Source: Planctomycetia bacterium (GTDB lineage: Bacteria > Planctomycetota > Phycisphaerae > Phycisphaerales > SM1A02). From it: a DNA stretch of 20,694 nucleotides. The DNA lies in assembly GCA_005799475.1 (NCBI GenBank), contig SYGQ01000017.1, positions 1-20,694 of the forward strand, read 5' to 3'. Made by a program: the position numbers and the translations under genes. Position 1 is the stretch's first letter; every line of letters begins with the position of its first letter. This document shows, one piece after another, positions 7,415 through 13,899 of the stretch. The notes below the pieces were generated by a model that was given only the letters and a program-made list of their open reading frames with translations, was not told the origin of the DNA and did not search any database.

Positions 7415-8481
7415 GGCAGCGTCCGTTGGGATCCATTGTCGTTGCTTTCGCCACGCTCGTTGCCACGAGTCCAGCGTGGAGCCAGTTGACCGCTCCGAAG
7501 CCCGCGACGACCACGCCAACCGATGTCGGCGCGTTTCGCGAAGCCGCTGCGCGAGGCCGGGCTGCCCTCGACCAAGGGAACTTTGACGAGGCCGTGAAGG
7601 CGTACACGGACGCGACGAAGTCGGATCCAGCGAGCGCTGCCGCCCAGTTCAATCTGGGGGTGGCCCAGTACCGCGCGAAGTTGTTCGACGCGGCAGCAAG
7701 CGCGTTCTCGGCCGCCGGGCAGATGGGCGATGCCGAGATGGCAGCATCAGCGATGTTCAATGAGGGCAACTCAATCTACGCCAAGGCGCTTCAGCAACTC
7801 GACCAGCCGGCGCCTCAGGATGCATCGATGACCGCCGGGGAACCCGACCTCTCACGCGCAATCGAGCAGGTCAAGTCAGCGCTCACACACTACAGCGACG
7901 CGGCGGAGGCCGACGGCACTGACCGTGACGCGCGCGTCAATGCCGAAACGGCCCATCGGCTCCTCAAGCAACTCGAGGAGATGAAGAAGCAGCAGGAGAA
8001 ACAGCAGCAGGATCAACAACAGCAACAAGACCACCAACAGCAACAAGACCAGCAACAGCAACAGGATCAGCAGAAGGACAAGCAGGAACAGAACCCAGAT
8101 CAGCAAAAGAATGAAGAGCCGGAGCCCCAGTCGCAGCAGGCGCAACCACAGCCTGGCACCCAGCAGCCCCAACAGGGCGAGCAGCCTGAGAAGCAGGATG
8201 GTCAGAAGGGCCAGGAAGGCAAGCAGGACCAGAAGAGCAAGGACCACAAGGAAGGAAAACCAGCGTCGCAGCAGCAGGAAACGGCCGCAGGCGAGCCCCA
8301 AAAGGACCAGACTGACGAGAAGGCCCGTTCCGGCGGTGGAGAGATCCGCGAAGGAGCACCGATGTCCAAGGAGGAAGTCGAGCGCATCCTTCAGGCCGTG
8401 CGCGACCGCGAGAAGGCTCGGCGTGAGGCGAAAGAGGTTGTCGAGCGGCCTCGCCAGATTCCCGCGTCGAGGGACTGGTAG
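7411..8481 (+). CDS. batC: Gln-rich TPR protein, BatC type
   Basis: A 356-residue periplasmic or envelope protein. A signal peptide (hydrophobic 8-19, likely cut after SPAWS, residue 24) is followed by TPR units at about 34-110 (ALDQGNFDEAVKAYTDATK, then AAAQFNLGVAQYRAKLFDAAASAF) and a further TPR-like helix pair to about residue 180. Residues about 188-310 are a low-complexity, charged Gln-rich linker. The C-terminus, MSKEEVERILQAVRDREKAR to the final SRDW, is the conserved BatC tail. The linker contains a tandem DNA repeat listed separately. TPR domains of BatC are thought to bind partners in the Bat complex. It overlaps the BatB-type gene by ATGA and is followed after 15 nt by batD. Confidence 0.85.
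   Translation: MRQRPLGSIVVAFATLVATSPAWSQLTAPKPATTTPTDVGAFREAAARGRAALDQGNFDEAVKAYTDATKSDPASAAAQFNLGVAQYRAKLFDAAASAFSAAGQMGDAEMAASAMFNEGNSIYAKALQQLDQPAPQDASMTAGEPDLSRAIEQVKSALTHYSDAAEADGTDRDARVNAETAHRLLKQLEEMKKQQEKQQQDQQQQQDHQQQQDQQQQQDQQKDKQEQNPDQQKNEEPEPQSQQAQPQPGTQQPQQGEQPEKQDGQKGQEGKQDQKSKDHKEGKPASQQQETAAGEPQKDQTDEKARSGGGEIREGAPMSKEEVERILQAVRDREKARREAKEVVERPRQIPASRDW
8017..8070 (+). repeat. 18-nt tandem repeat, three copies, in the BatC Gln-rich linker
   Basis: Three head-to-tail 18-nt units at 8017-8034, 8035-8052 and 8053-8070 read close to CAACAGCAACAAGACCAS. Each encodes Gln-Gln-Gln-Gln-Asp followed by His or Gln. The third copy differs at synonymous positions (cag gat). Less perfect Gln/Asp codons continue on both sides. 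Such a repeat can change length by slippage in multiples of six codons without breaking the frame. Confidence 0.8.
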
Positions 8482-8482
8482 G

Positions 8483-8488
8483 AGGAGC
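8483..8488 (+). promoter_or_regulatory. Ribosome binding site of batD
   Basis: GGAGGA lies 8 nt before the ATG at 8497. It supports this ATG over the in-frame ATGs at 8503 and 8515. Confidence 0.55.
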
Positions 8489-8496
8489 GAAGTTCA

Positions 8497-10341
8497 ATGA
8501 TTATGCCCACTCGAATGTCGACAACTCAACGAGCCCTCGGCGCCGTGGCGGCGCTTGTCGTGTCGCTCGGTGCCGCGATGCCAGCGCCAGCGCAGCAGGT
8601 CCAGTTCCAGTTCTCGCAACGCGAGACCTGGGTCGGAAGCCCGTCGGTGCTCACGATCACCGTCAAGGACGCAGACGCCATCAGCGACCCTGTGCTTCCG
8701 AAAGTGGACGGCCTCGAGTTCATGCTCCAGCCCGGCCGGAGCACCATGAGTTCGATGCAGTTCGTGAACGGCGCGATGACGCGGGACAACTCCACCACGC
8801 TGACGGTGCTCGTCACGCCGGTGAAGGCCGGGGTGTTCTCGATCCCGCCCATCTCGATCACAGTCGATGGGGCGAACCACGCCAGTCAGCCAACCACGAT
8901 CTCATCCGTGCCATCGACGACGGGCGACCTCCTGAAGGTGGAGGTCATCAGCGAACCGACGGAGGCCTGGATCGGCCAGCCCGTACGAGCGGTCCTCAGG
9001 ATCATGGTGAAACCGTATCGAAACTCTCAGCATCGGGTCACGCTCGATGAGGCTGACATGTGGCAGTTCATCGACGCGCAGCGATGCGAATTCGGTCCGT
9101 TTCAAAATGCGATGGCTGAGCTGCGCCAGCGCGGGCAGCGGCCGATGGGCCATGAGGAACTCGTCGGCTCCTCGAGCTATCTGACCTACGAAGTCTCAAC
9201 GGCTTACATTCCCTCCGCGCCGGGCATCCCGTCGTTTGGTGACATCCGGGTCGCGTGGAACTACCCGGCGCGCGTCGACGAGAGCAGAGGCTTCTTCGGC
9301 CGCCCCGAACTTTCAGTCTCCGCCACGAAACCCATCAGCGCCGTCGCAGCAACCCGAGACTTCGTCGTGCGCGCCTTGCCGGAGGAGGGCCGTCCCGCAT
9401 CATTCTCTGGAGCCATCGGGGACTTCGCGATCAACGCTTCCGCAAAGCCCACGCGGGTCGGGGTCGGCGACCCGATCACACTCTCGCTCACCGTCACCGA
9501 TCGAGGTGATGGTGCGTCGCTCGCCCAAGTTCAGCCCCCGAGGCTTGACACTCCAGAACTCGAGCGCGACTTTCGAATGCCGACGGCGCCGCTCGCCGGG
9601 ACGGTCGCCGGCCTCACTAAGTCGTTCACCCAGACGCTTCGGCCTGTGCGACAGGGCGTCGAGCAGATCCCGGCGATCGAGTTTTCGTGGTTTGATCCAA
9701 CGCGCGGCCAGTACGCGCGTGCGCGCACCGCGCCCATCCCAATCGAAGTGGTCGCCTCGGAACACATCTCGACAAGGAGCATTCTCGCGGGCTCGGATGC
9801 GGCGCCCAGTGCTGCGCCGCTCGAAGGCGCAGCCGGTGGACTCCTCGCCAACATCGCGCCGAGCGACGCGATGGTCGCGGGGGCTCGTTGGCAATTCGTC
9901 TCGCCGGCCATGCTCATGAGCATCGGTGGCCTTCCAGCAGTGATCGCGGCGATTCTCTTCGTGAAACGCCGTCGTGATCGGCTCTCGAGCGACATGGCGT
10001 ACGCACGCGCTCGGGGTGCTCGCAGCGGCGCACGGCGCCATCTCCAGGCCGGGGACGCGTCGGCGGCGCTCACGTCGTTCATCGCCGATCACGCCAATCG
10101 CCCACACGGGACACTCACCCGCGCTGATGTTCGCGCGATCCTTCGTGCGTCTGGGGCAACTGACGCCCTGGCGGCGCGCATCGATGCTCAACTCGCCATC
10201 GCCGACACTCGGCGATTCGCCGCGGCGGGCTCGGCACCCTCGGCACGAGCCGACGCCGACAGCATCGAAGCCATCCTCGACGAACTTGGGGAGCTTCGCT
10301 GGGCGGATTCGCGCACGCCACATCGGGGTGATCGCCCATGA
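8497..10341 (+). CDS. batD: BatD (oxygen-tolerance family) membrane protein
   Basis: A 614-residue BatD-type protein. A signal peptide spans about 1-32 (hydrophobic core AVAALVVSLGAAM, Ala-x-Ala site at PAPA before QQ). The large extracytoplasmic part (about 33-460) is built of beta-sandwich repeats. The first has FQFSQRETWVGSPSVLTITV and the last has TRVGVGDPITLSLTV, both the 'gain of a strand after a protective loop' pattern of BatD. One membrane helix at about 468-488 (AMLMSIGGLPAVIAAILFV, then KRRRDR) follows. A helical cytoplasmic tail ends in RADADSIEAILDELGELRW, a common BatD C-terminal feature. BatD is proposed to scaffold the VWA proteins from the periplasmic side. The gene overlaps the next one in an ATGA. 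Confidence 0.87.
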   Translation: MIMPTRMSTTQRALGAVAALVVSLGAAMPAPAQQVQFQFSQRETWVGSPSVLTITVKDADAISDPVLPKVDGLEFMLQPGRSTMSSMQFVNGAMTRDNSTTLTVLVTPVKAGVFSIPPISITVDGANHASQPTTISSVPSTTGDLLKVEVISEPTEAWIGQPVRAVLRIMVKPYRNSQHRVTLDEADMWQFIDAQRCEFGPFQNAMAELRQRGQRPMGHEELVGSSSYLTYEVSTAYIPSAPGIPSFGDIRVAWNYPARVDESRGFFGRPELSVSATKPISAVAATRDFVVRALPEEGRPASFSGAIGDFAINASAKPTRVGVGDPITLSLTVTDRGDGASLAQVQPPRLDTPELERDFRMPTAPLAGTVAGLTKSFTQTLRPVRQGVEQIPAIEFSWFDPTRGQYARARTAPIPIEVVASEHISTRSILAGSDAAPSAAPLEGAAGGLLANIAPSDAMVAGARWQFVSPAMLMSIGGLPAVIAAILFVKRRRDRLSSDMAYARARGARSGARRHLQAGDASAALTSFIADHANRPHGTLTRADVRAILRASGATDALAARIDAQLAIADTRRFAAAGSAPSARADADSIEAILDELGELRWADSRTPHRGDRP

Positions 10342-11174
10342 CTCGCGCACTGATCATCGTCTTTGCATTGGCGCTTCCCGCCCCCAGTGCACTCGCGGCG
10401 GATTCGGCACCATCCGACGCACGCCTCGAACTCGCACTCGGCGCGCAAGCCGAGTACGACTCGGCCGTCGCGCTCTCAACGACCGACCCCGAGAAGGCGA
10501 GTGCGCTCTTCCTCGACTCGGCGCGGGGATTCCAGAGAGCGATCGATTCCGGTGCCGCGACTGCAGCGATCTACTACAACCTCGGCAACGCCTGGGTGCA
10601 GGCGGGAGAACCGGCGCGCGGCGTTGGCGCGTACCTCCATGCCCTCCGAATCGCACCCGGCCACAGCGAAACCGAGGCCAACCTAGCGCACGCACGGACG
10701 CTGCTCAGGGCCGCGTCAGGCCCAAACGATGCGACAGCGCTTGGCAGGATGACCGGTCTCTGGCAGGGCATTCCCAGAGAGACCCGCGTCATTGTGGCCA
10801 CGACGCTCTGGATCGCGCTCTGGTTCGGCATCCTCGCTGGCGCGTGGATCAGGTGGCGACGCCCGATCCCGTGGCGGTCGGGACTCGTCTTTGTGGGCAT
10901 CGCGTGGACACTTGTCGCGCTCACGCTCGCCGTCGACGAGTACCGTTTGCGTTCCGAAGTTCCCGGCGTGGTCGTGGCGCGCGATGTCATCGTCCGAAAG
11001 GGCAATGGCGATGGATTCGCACCGGCCTTCACGCAGTCCGTCCCGGTGGGATCGGAATTCACACTCGTCGAAGAGCGCCCGGGTTGGTACTCCATCCGGC
11101 TCGCCGACGGCCAAGCTGGATGGGTACGAGCATCCGATGCCGTCCTCGCACGCGAGCGCGACGGCGCGTCATGA
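10338..11174 (+). CDS. batE: TPR and SH3-domain membrane protein, BatE type
   Basis: A 278-residue protein closing the Bat-type cluster. A signal sequence lies at 1-20 (ALALPAPSALA), then TPR helices at about 50-125 (AAIYYNLGNAWVQAGEPARGVGAYLHALRIAP). Two membrane helices follow at about 151-170 and 181-199, then an SH3b-like domain at about 205-270 with VVVARDVIVRKGNGDG and RPGWYSIRLADGQAGWV. The arrangement (TPR, two membrane helices, C-terminal SH3) is that of BatE. SH3b domains often bind peptidoglycan or peptides, so an envelope role is plausible. The stop codon lies 4 nt from the 3' end of a tRNA gene on the opposite strand, and no terminator is visible between them. Confidence 0.86.
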   Translation: MTRALIIVFALALPAPSALAADSAPSDARLELALGAQAEYDSAVALSTTDPEKASALFLDSARGFQRAIDSGAATAAIYYNLGNAWVQAGEPARGVGAYLHALRIAPGHSETEANLAHARTLLRAASGPNDATALGRMTGLWQGIPRETRVIVATTLWIALWFGILAGAWIRWRRPIPWRSGLVFVGIAWTLVALTLAVDEYRLRSEVPGVVVARDVIVRKGNGDGFAPAFTQSVPVGSEFTLVEERPGWYSIRLADGQAGWVRASDAVLARERDGAS

Positions 11175-11178
11175 CAAA

Positions 11179-11266
11179 CGGAGAGGGTGAGATTCGAACT
11201 CACGAGCAGGACAAGCCCGCTACTAGTTTTCGAGACTAGCTCCTTCAACCACTCGGACACCTCTCC
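11179..11266 (-). tRNA. tRNA-Ser (anticodon CGA)
   Basis: An 88-nt type II (long variable arm) tRNA. The acceptor stem is GGAGAGG paired with CCTCTCC, followed by discriminator G, as is usual for tRNA-Ser; CCA is not encoded. The anticodon stem is CTAGT/ACTAG with loop CTCGAAA, giving anticodon CGA (complement of 11230-11232) for Ser UCG codons. The D arm begins at GTCCGAGTGGTTGAAGG, the variable arm is GCGGGCTTGTCCTGC (partly paired), and the T arm contains GTTCGAATC. The UCG-reading tRNA fits a GC-rich genome. Confidence 0.95.
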
Positions 11267-11277
11267 AGCGGCGCGAC

Positions 11278-11306
11278 AGTATCGCGGATCGCGCTCAGCC
11301 TGTCCA
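11278..11306 (-). promoter_or_regulatory. Promoter of tRNA-Ser
   Basis: On the minus strand TGGACA (11306-11301, 5 of 6 matches to the sigma-70 -35 box) and GATACT (11283-11278, 4 of 6 to the -10 box) are separated by exactly 17 nt. They lie about 11 nt before the tRNA 5' end. The -35 box lies inside the last codons of the upstream dockerin-type gene. Confidence 0.55.
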
Positions 11307-12827
11307 GTTGCTGAGGACCATCGTCATGTCGAGTCCATCGACGACGCCATCATCGTTCAGGTCCGCGGAATTCCCTGCGGTCGTCGGGCCCCAGTTGGCC
11401 AGTACCTGTGTCATGTCGAGGCCGTTCACATGGCCGTCCCCGTTGATGTCACCTGGGATGCCCTGCGACTCGCAGGCGTCCGCGGTGCCGTTACCGTTGG
11501 AGTCGGCGCATGTGGTCCCCATTCCTTGCCATGAAGCGCCCGATGCAACGGCATCGGCCTGCGTCATCAAGAGACAGAAACCGTTGGGGAAGCAGGCGGC
11601 ACCCATGGGAAGCGGACACGAGACAGACCCGCAGATGGAACCGTTGCCTTGGTAGTTGCCACCGAGTGCGGCGCATGCCGACGGCGAGACGCCGCCCGAG
11701 CAGTTCCCGTTGGGCAGGCAGCATGCTCCCGTCGGGAAGCAAACGGTCGCCGCACAGGTGCTGCCCTCGACGCCAGGGATCCCCCCTGCGCCGAGGCAGG
11801 ACGCGTAAGCGAGATTCACACATCCGCCGGTCGATTCGAAGCAGCATGCGACATTTCCCTGCGGCTGGCAGATCGTCGCGGTGCATGTGGTGCCATCGCC
11901 GCGGTAAATCCCCCCTGCCGCGGCGCAGTCGGCGGCGGATCCAACCGCGCAGTTGCCGCCGACGCAGCACGCGCCCTGCGCGGCGGCGCAGTTCATTGGC
12001 GTGACGGTCGCGCGGATCACCCAATCACCGCTCGGGCGGCAGAGCGCCGGGAGTTGCGCGAAACTCTTCCAACCCGAGCCACACCCGAGCGGGCAACTCA
12101 CCATCCAGATCCAGTTCTGGGCCGACTGCTGCAAACCGCCTGTGTCAGTTGTTGGGAACGCGTTGCTCGAACTCGGCGGCGCCGTGAAGCAGGGATTCGC
12201 CGTCTGATTGTTGTGATCTTCAATCCTGTACGCGATTGAGATCGTGTGCGACCCGTTGTCGTTGATGTAGATCTGCTCGGGATCGGCCGGGTCGACCATG
12301 AACTGCACATTCACGCCGTTGGTGCCCGGCGCGAGGACGATGTGCGGGATCATCTTGTCGTCTGATGCGACGCTGAAGATCTCCGACCCGGTAGCGGGAG
12401 TGCCCTCGAAGACATGGATTGACCACTTCGTCGTGGTCTGGACAGTAGCAGCACTGGTCGCGAAGATCATCTCCGCGAGGTCGAGGCGCACCGGGAACAT
12501 CGTCGCCGGAAGCACGTAGGACGCGCCGGCCATCTCTTGTTCCGCAAATCCGGCTTGGACCATGAACGACCCGCCAGAGAAGTTGGCATCGGAGTGAGTG
12601 CGAATCTCCTGAGGACATCCGCCGGCGATGGATCCGCCGTCCTGCGTGCCCCGGTAGACCGCGCGCAGCGTCGGGACATCTCGGAAGGCGCTAAAAATCG
12701 GCCACTGCCGCGATCCAAGGATGACCGCCTGACCATCGGAAAGTGCAACCTCGCCGTCAGCGAGCGTCACCGGCGCGAACGCCACGACACACGCCATCGA
12801 AACGACCGTGAGTCTGTTCTTGAACAT
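11295..12827 (-). CDS. Secreted protein with Cys-rich repeats and a C-terminal dockerin-like (duplicated EF-hand) domain
   Basis: A 510-residue exported protein. The start at 12827 is set by AGGAG 7 nt upstream and by the signal peptide that follows (hydrophobic VVSMACVVAFAPV, probable cut after TLA, residue 23); frame extension to 12872 has no ribosome site. Residues about 24-284 form a beta-rich domain I do not recognise. Residues 285-458 hold four Cys-rich repeats of the form ACC...G.C...C...GG.Y.G.GT.C....C (the fourth is degenerate), then the calcium-type motif DSNGNGTADACE. Residues 459-510 are two EF-hand-like halves, GDINGDGHVNGLDM and ADLNDDGVVDGLDM, each followed by a VL.NW helix. 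This tail is common on planctomycete surface or secreted proteins. It may anchor or assemble the protein outside the cell, which is inference. Confidence 0.87.
   Translation of the reverse strand: MFKNRLTVVSMACVVAFAPVTLADGEVALSDGQAVILGSRQWPIFSAFRDVPTLRAVYRGTQDGGSIAGGCPQEIRTHSDANFSGGSFMVQAGFAEQEMAGASYVLPATMFPVRLDLAEMIFATSAATVQTTTKWSIHVFEGTPATGSEIFSVASDDKMIPHIVLAPGTNGVNVQFMVDPADPEQIYINDNGSHTISIAYRIEDHNNQTANPCFTAPPSSSNAFPTTDTGGLQQSAQNWIWMVSCPLGCGSGWKSFAQLPALCRPSGDWVIRATVTPMNCAAAQGACCVGGNCAVGSAADCAAAGGIYRGDGTTCTATICQPQGNVACCFESTGGCVNLAYASCLGAGGIPGVEGSTCAATVCFPTGACCLPNGNCSGGVSPSACAALGGNYQGNGSICGSVSCPLPMGAACFPNGFCLLMTQADAVASGASWQGMGTTCADSNGNGTADACESQGIPGDINGDGHVNGLDMTQVLANWGPTTAGNSADLNDDGVVDGLDMTMVLSNWTG
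11454..11975 (-). repeat. Four Cys-rich protein repeats of about 36-40 residues
   Basis: Repeat units begin at GACCVGGNC, VACCFESTGGC, GACCLPNGNC and GAACFPNGFC. Each keeps a double Cys (single in the fourth copy), a Gly-rich middle with a G.GT.C-like turn, and a Cys at the end. Spacing is regular, so disulfide-stabilised small modules are likely. The last unit runs into DSNGNGTADACE. Confidence 0.7.
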
Positions 12828-12834
12828 GGGGAAT

Positions 12835-12839
12835 CTCCT
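12835..12839 (-). promoter_or_regulatory. Ribosome binding site of the dockerin-type protein
   Basis: AGGAG on the minus strand, 7 nt before the ATG at 12827. It decides the start in favour of 12827 rather than the upstream in-frame ATG at 12872. Confidence 0.65.
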
Positions 12840-12960
12840 GGCTCGAAGGGTCTCGATGGCGCGACACCGCACGACCTCGACCCCAGAATAAGGGTAACCC
12901 CGAGGACACCGAATTCAAACGGAACAGACGGAATCGCTTCGGAAGGCCTGCTGCGGCGGC

Positions 12961-12988
12961 AAAAAGGCGCGTTGGGCCTGAGGCCCGA
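12961..12988 (-). terminator. Intrinsic terminator of rpoZ
   Basis: Directly after the rpoZ stop, the minus strand forms an 8-bp stem (GTCGGGCC with GGCCCAAC, one G-T pair) around a 3-nt loop, followed after GCGCC by five T residues (12965-12961). The T tract is short and slightly displaced, so strength is uncertain. Confidence 0.55.
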
Positions 12989-13222
12989 CTATCCCTTTCG
13001 CGACTTGGCTGGGTTCTTGATTCCCGACTGCTCCCAGTCGATCGAGATCTTGTCGGTCGCAATCTCCTCGATCACGACCTCGAAGTCGCTGCGACCGTTT
13101 CGCTCAACGAGTGGTCGCGCGCCGTCGAGCAACTGCGCGATCCGTCGCTGAATGAGCGAAGCAAGTTTGAACCGACCACCGACCTTGGCCACGATGTCAT
13201 CGCTCTTGAGGATCTCGTTCAT
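12989..13222 (-). CDS. rpoZ: DNA-directed RNA polymerase subunit omega
   Basis: A 77-residue omega subunit. The core family pattern is present: an N-terminal helix MNEILKSDDIVAK, then GGRFKLASLIQRRIAQLLDGARPLV (residues about 15-39, the helix that clamps the beta' C-terminus). An acidic stretch VVIEEIATDKI follows. Omega assists assembly and stability of RNA polymerase in the cytoplasm. The frame is open further upstream to 13438, but that extension is antisense to rnpA and lacks family similarity; the ATG at 13222 gives the usual length. A promoter is visible upstream and a terminator follows. The gene is divergent from rnpA with about 80 nt between starts. No gmk, its common upstream neighbour elsewhere, is present. 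Confidence 0.88.
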   Translation of the reverse strand: MNEILKSDDIVAKVGGRFKLASLIQRRIAQLLDGARPLVERNGRSDFEVVIEEIATDKISIDWEQSGIKNPAKSRKG

Positions 13223-13252
13223 GTGCTGGGGGGTCCCTGTGGGAAGCCCATT

Positions 13253-13281
13253 AGGATAGCGCGCGCGGTGCGCGACGGCAA
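13253..13281 (-). promoter_or_regulatory. Probable promoter of rpoZ
   Basis: On the minus strand TTGCCG (13281-13276, 4 of 6) and TATCCT (13258-13253, 4 of 6) are 17 nt apart. This places transcription start around 13246, with a leader of about 24 nt. The spacer is a CG-alternating stretch. Boxes are imperfect, so this is tentative. Confidence 0.4.
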
Positions 13282-13302
13282 CTCCAATCTCGGCGTTCGA
13301 TC

Positions 13303-13716
13303 TTGGCATGGGAGACGCGCTCCCTGACCCGGGAGCAGTCATTTCCGCGCTCGGCGCGGCTCTCAGGCGCTGGCGAGTTTGCCGCCGTTTGGGGAGCACG
13401 GCAACGCCTCGACGATGGATGGATCGCTTTCGCGGCACGCGCGAACGGGCTTGGCCGGACGCGGCTCGGGCTCTCCGTTGGGCGCCGCGCTGGTGCGGCT
13501 GTCGTACGAACTCGGGCGAAGCGGCTCGTGCGCGAAGCGTTTCGGCTCGTGCGCTCGACCCTGCCAGTGGGACTCGACCTTGTTGTGGCGGTGCGGAGTC
13601 CAGAGGGTCACACGCTCGTCGAGTACCACACGGCGCTCTCGCGCGCGGCGCGTGCCCTTGCTCTCAGGATCGAGGCACGGGATCGTCCCCGACACCCGCC
13701 CACGGATGGCACCTGA
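13303..13716 (+). CDS. rnpA: Ribonuclease P protein component
   Basis: A 137-residue RnpA, the protein subunit that helps RNase P RNA cleave 5' leaders from pre-tRNAs. The fold's hallmarks are visible: SFPRSARLSGAGEFAAVW near the N-terminus, TRLGLSVGRRAGAAVVRT in the centre, and the RNA-binding helix RTRAKRLVREAFR (69-81). The canonical Arg-Asn-Arg of that helix reads Arg-Thr-Arg here. LDLVVAVRSP follows. The frame has no ATG or GTG; it opens after a stop at 13252 and the only plausible start is TTG at 13303, with a weak ribosome site. rpmH, the usual upstream neighbour, is absent. Residues 121-137 are encoded opposite the 3' end of yidD on the other strand and lie beyond the conserved core. 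Confidence 0.85.
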   Translation: MAWETRSLTREQSFPRSARLSGAGEFAAVWGARQRLDDGWIAFAARANGLGRTRLGLSVGRRAGAAVVRTRAKRLVREAFRLVRSTLPVGLDLVVAVRSPEGHTLVEYHTALSRAARALALRIEARDRPRHPPTDGT

Positions 13717-13888
13717 GGATCCGCAACACGGCCAGCCGCGATCCGCGCAGGAACCCATGGATCTCGATCGCTTCCTTCGCGTACTCGGAACATGACGGAT
13801 GGAAGCGGCATCTCCCGCCCATGATCGGCGACAGGGCGACCTGATAGGCGCGCACAAGCGCGATCCCCATTCGCTGCGCGCGGTTCAT
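13664..13888 (-). CDS. yidD: Membrane protein insertion efficiency factor YidD
   Basis: A 74-residue YidD, a small membrane-associated protein that aids YidC-dependent insertion of inner-membrane proteins. The amphipathic N-terminus is MGIALVRAYQVALSPIMGGR. The diagnostic block is CRFHPSCSEYAKEAI (27-41), then HGFLRGSRLAVLRILRCHPW and the terminal GDDPVP; the three Cys are conserved in the family. The gene starts 11 nt after the FAH-family gene and is the last gene of the minus-strand set. Its last 53 bp overlap the 3' end of rnpA on the other strand, so its conserved CHPW...DPVP end is antisense to the RnpA tail. yidC itself is not in the window. Confidence 0.9.
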   Translation of the reverse strand: MNRAQRMGIALVRAYQVALSPIMGGRCRFHPSCSEYAKEAIEIHGFLRGSRLAVLRILRCHPWAGVGDDPVPRS

Positions 13889-13899
13889 TGGCCCGCTGC

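Noticed and set aside
7876..8301. Leu-rich 141-residue frame on the minus strand that looks like a membrane protein
   Set aside because: It is the complement of the Gln codons (CAG/CAA read as CTG/TTG) in the BatC linker and has no ribosome site or family features.
9974..11239. Plus-strand open frame of 421 codons across batD, batE and the tRNA
   Set aside because: It is Arg-rich, out of frame with two well-supported genes, and runs into a tRNA gene.
13259..13274. CG-alternating palindrome between the rpoZ promoter boxes as a possible operator
   Set aside because: Short GC-only palindromes are expected by chance in this composition, and there is no second site or regulator to support it.
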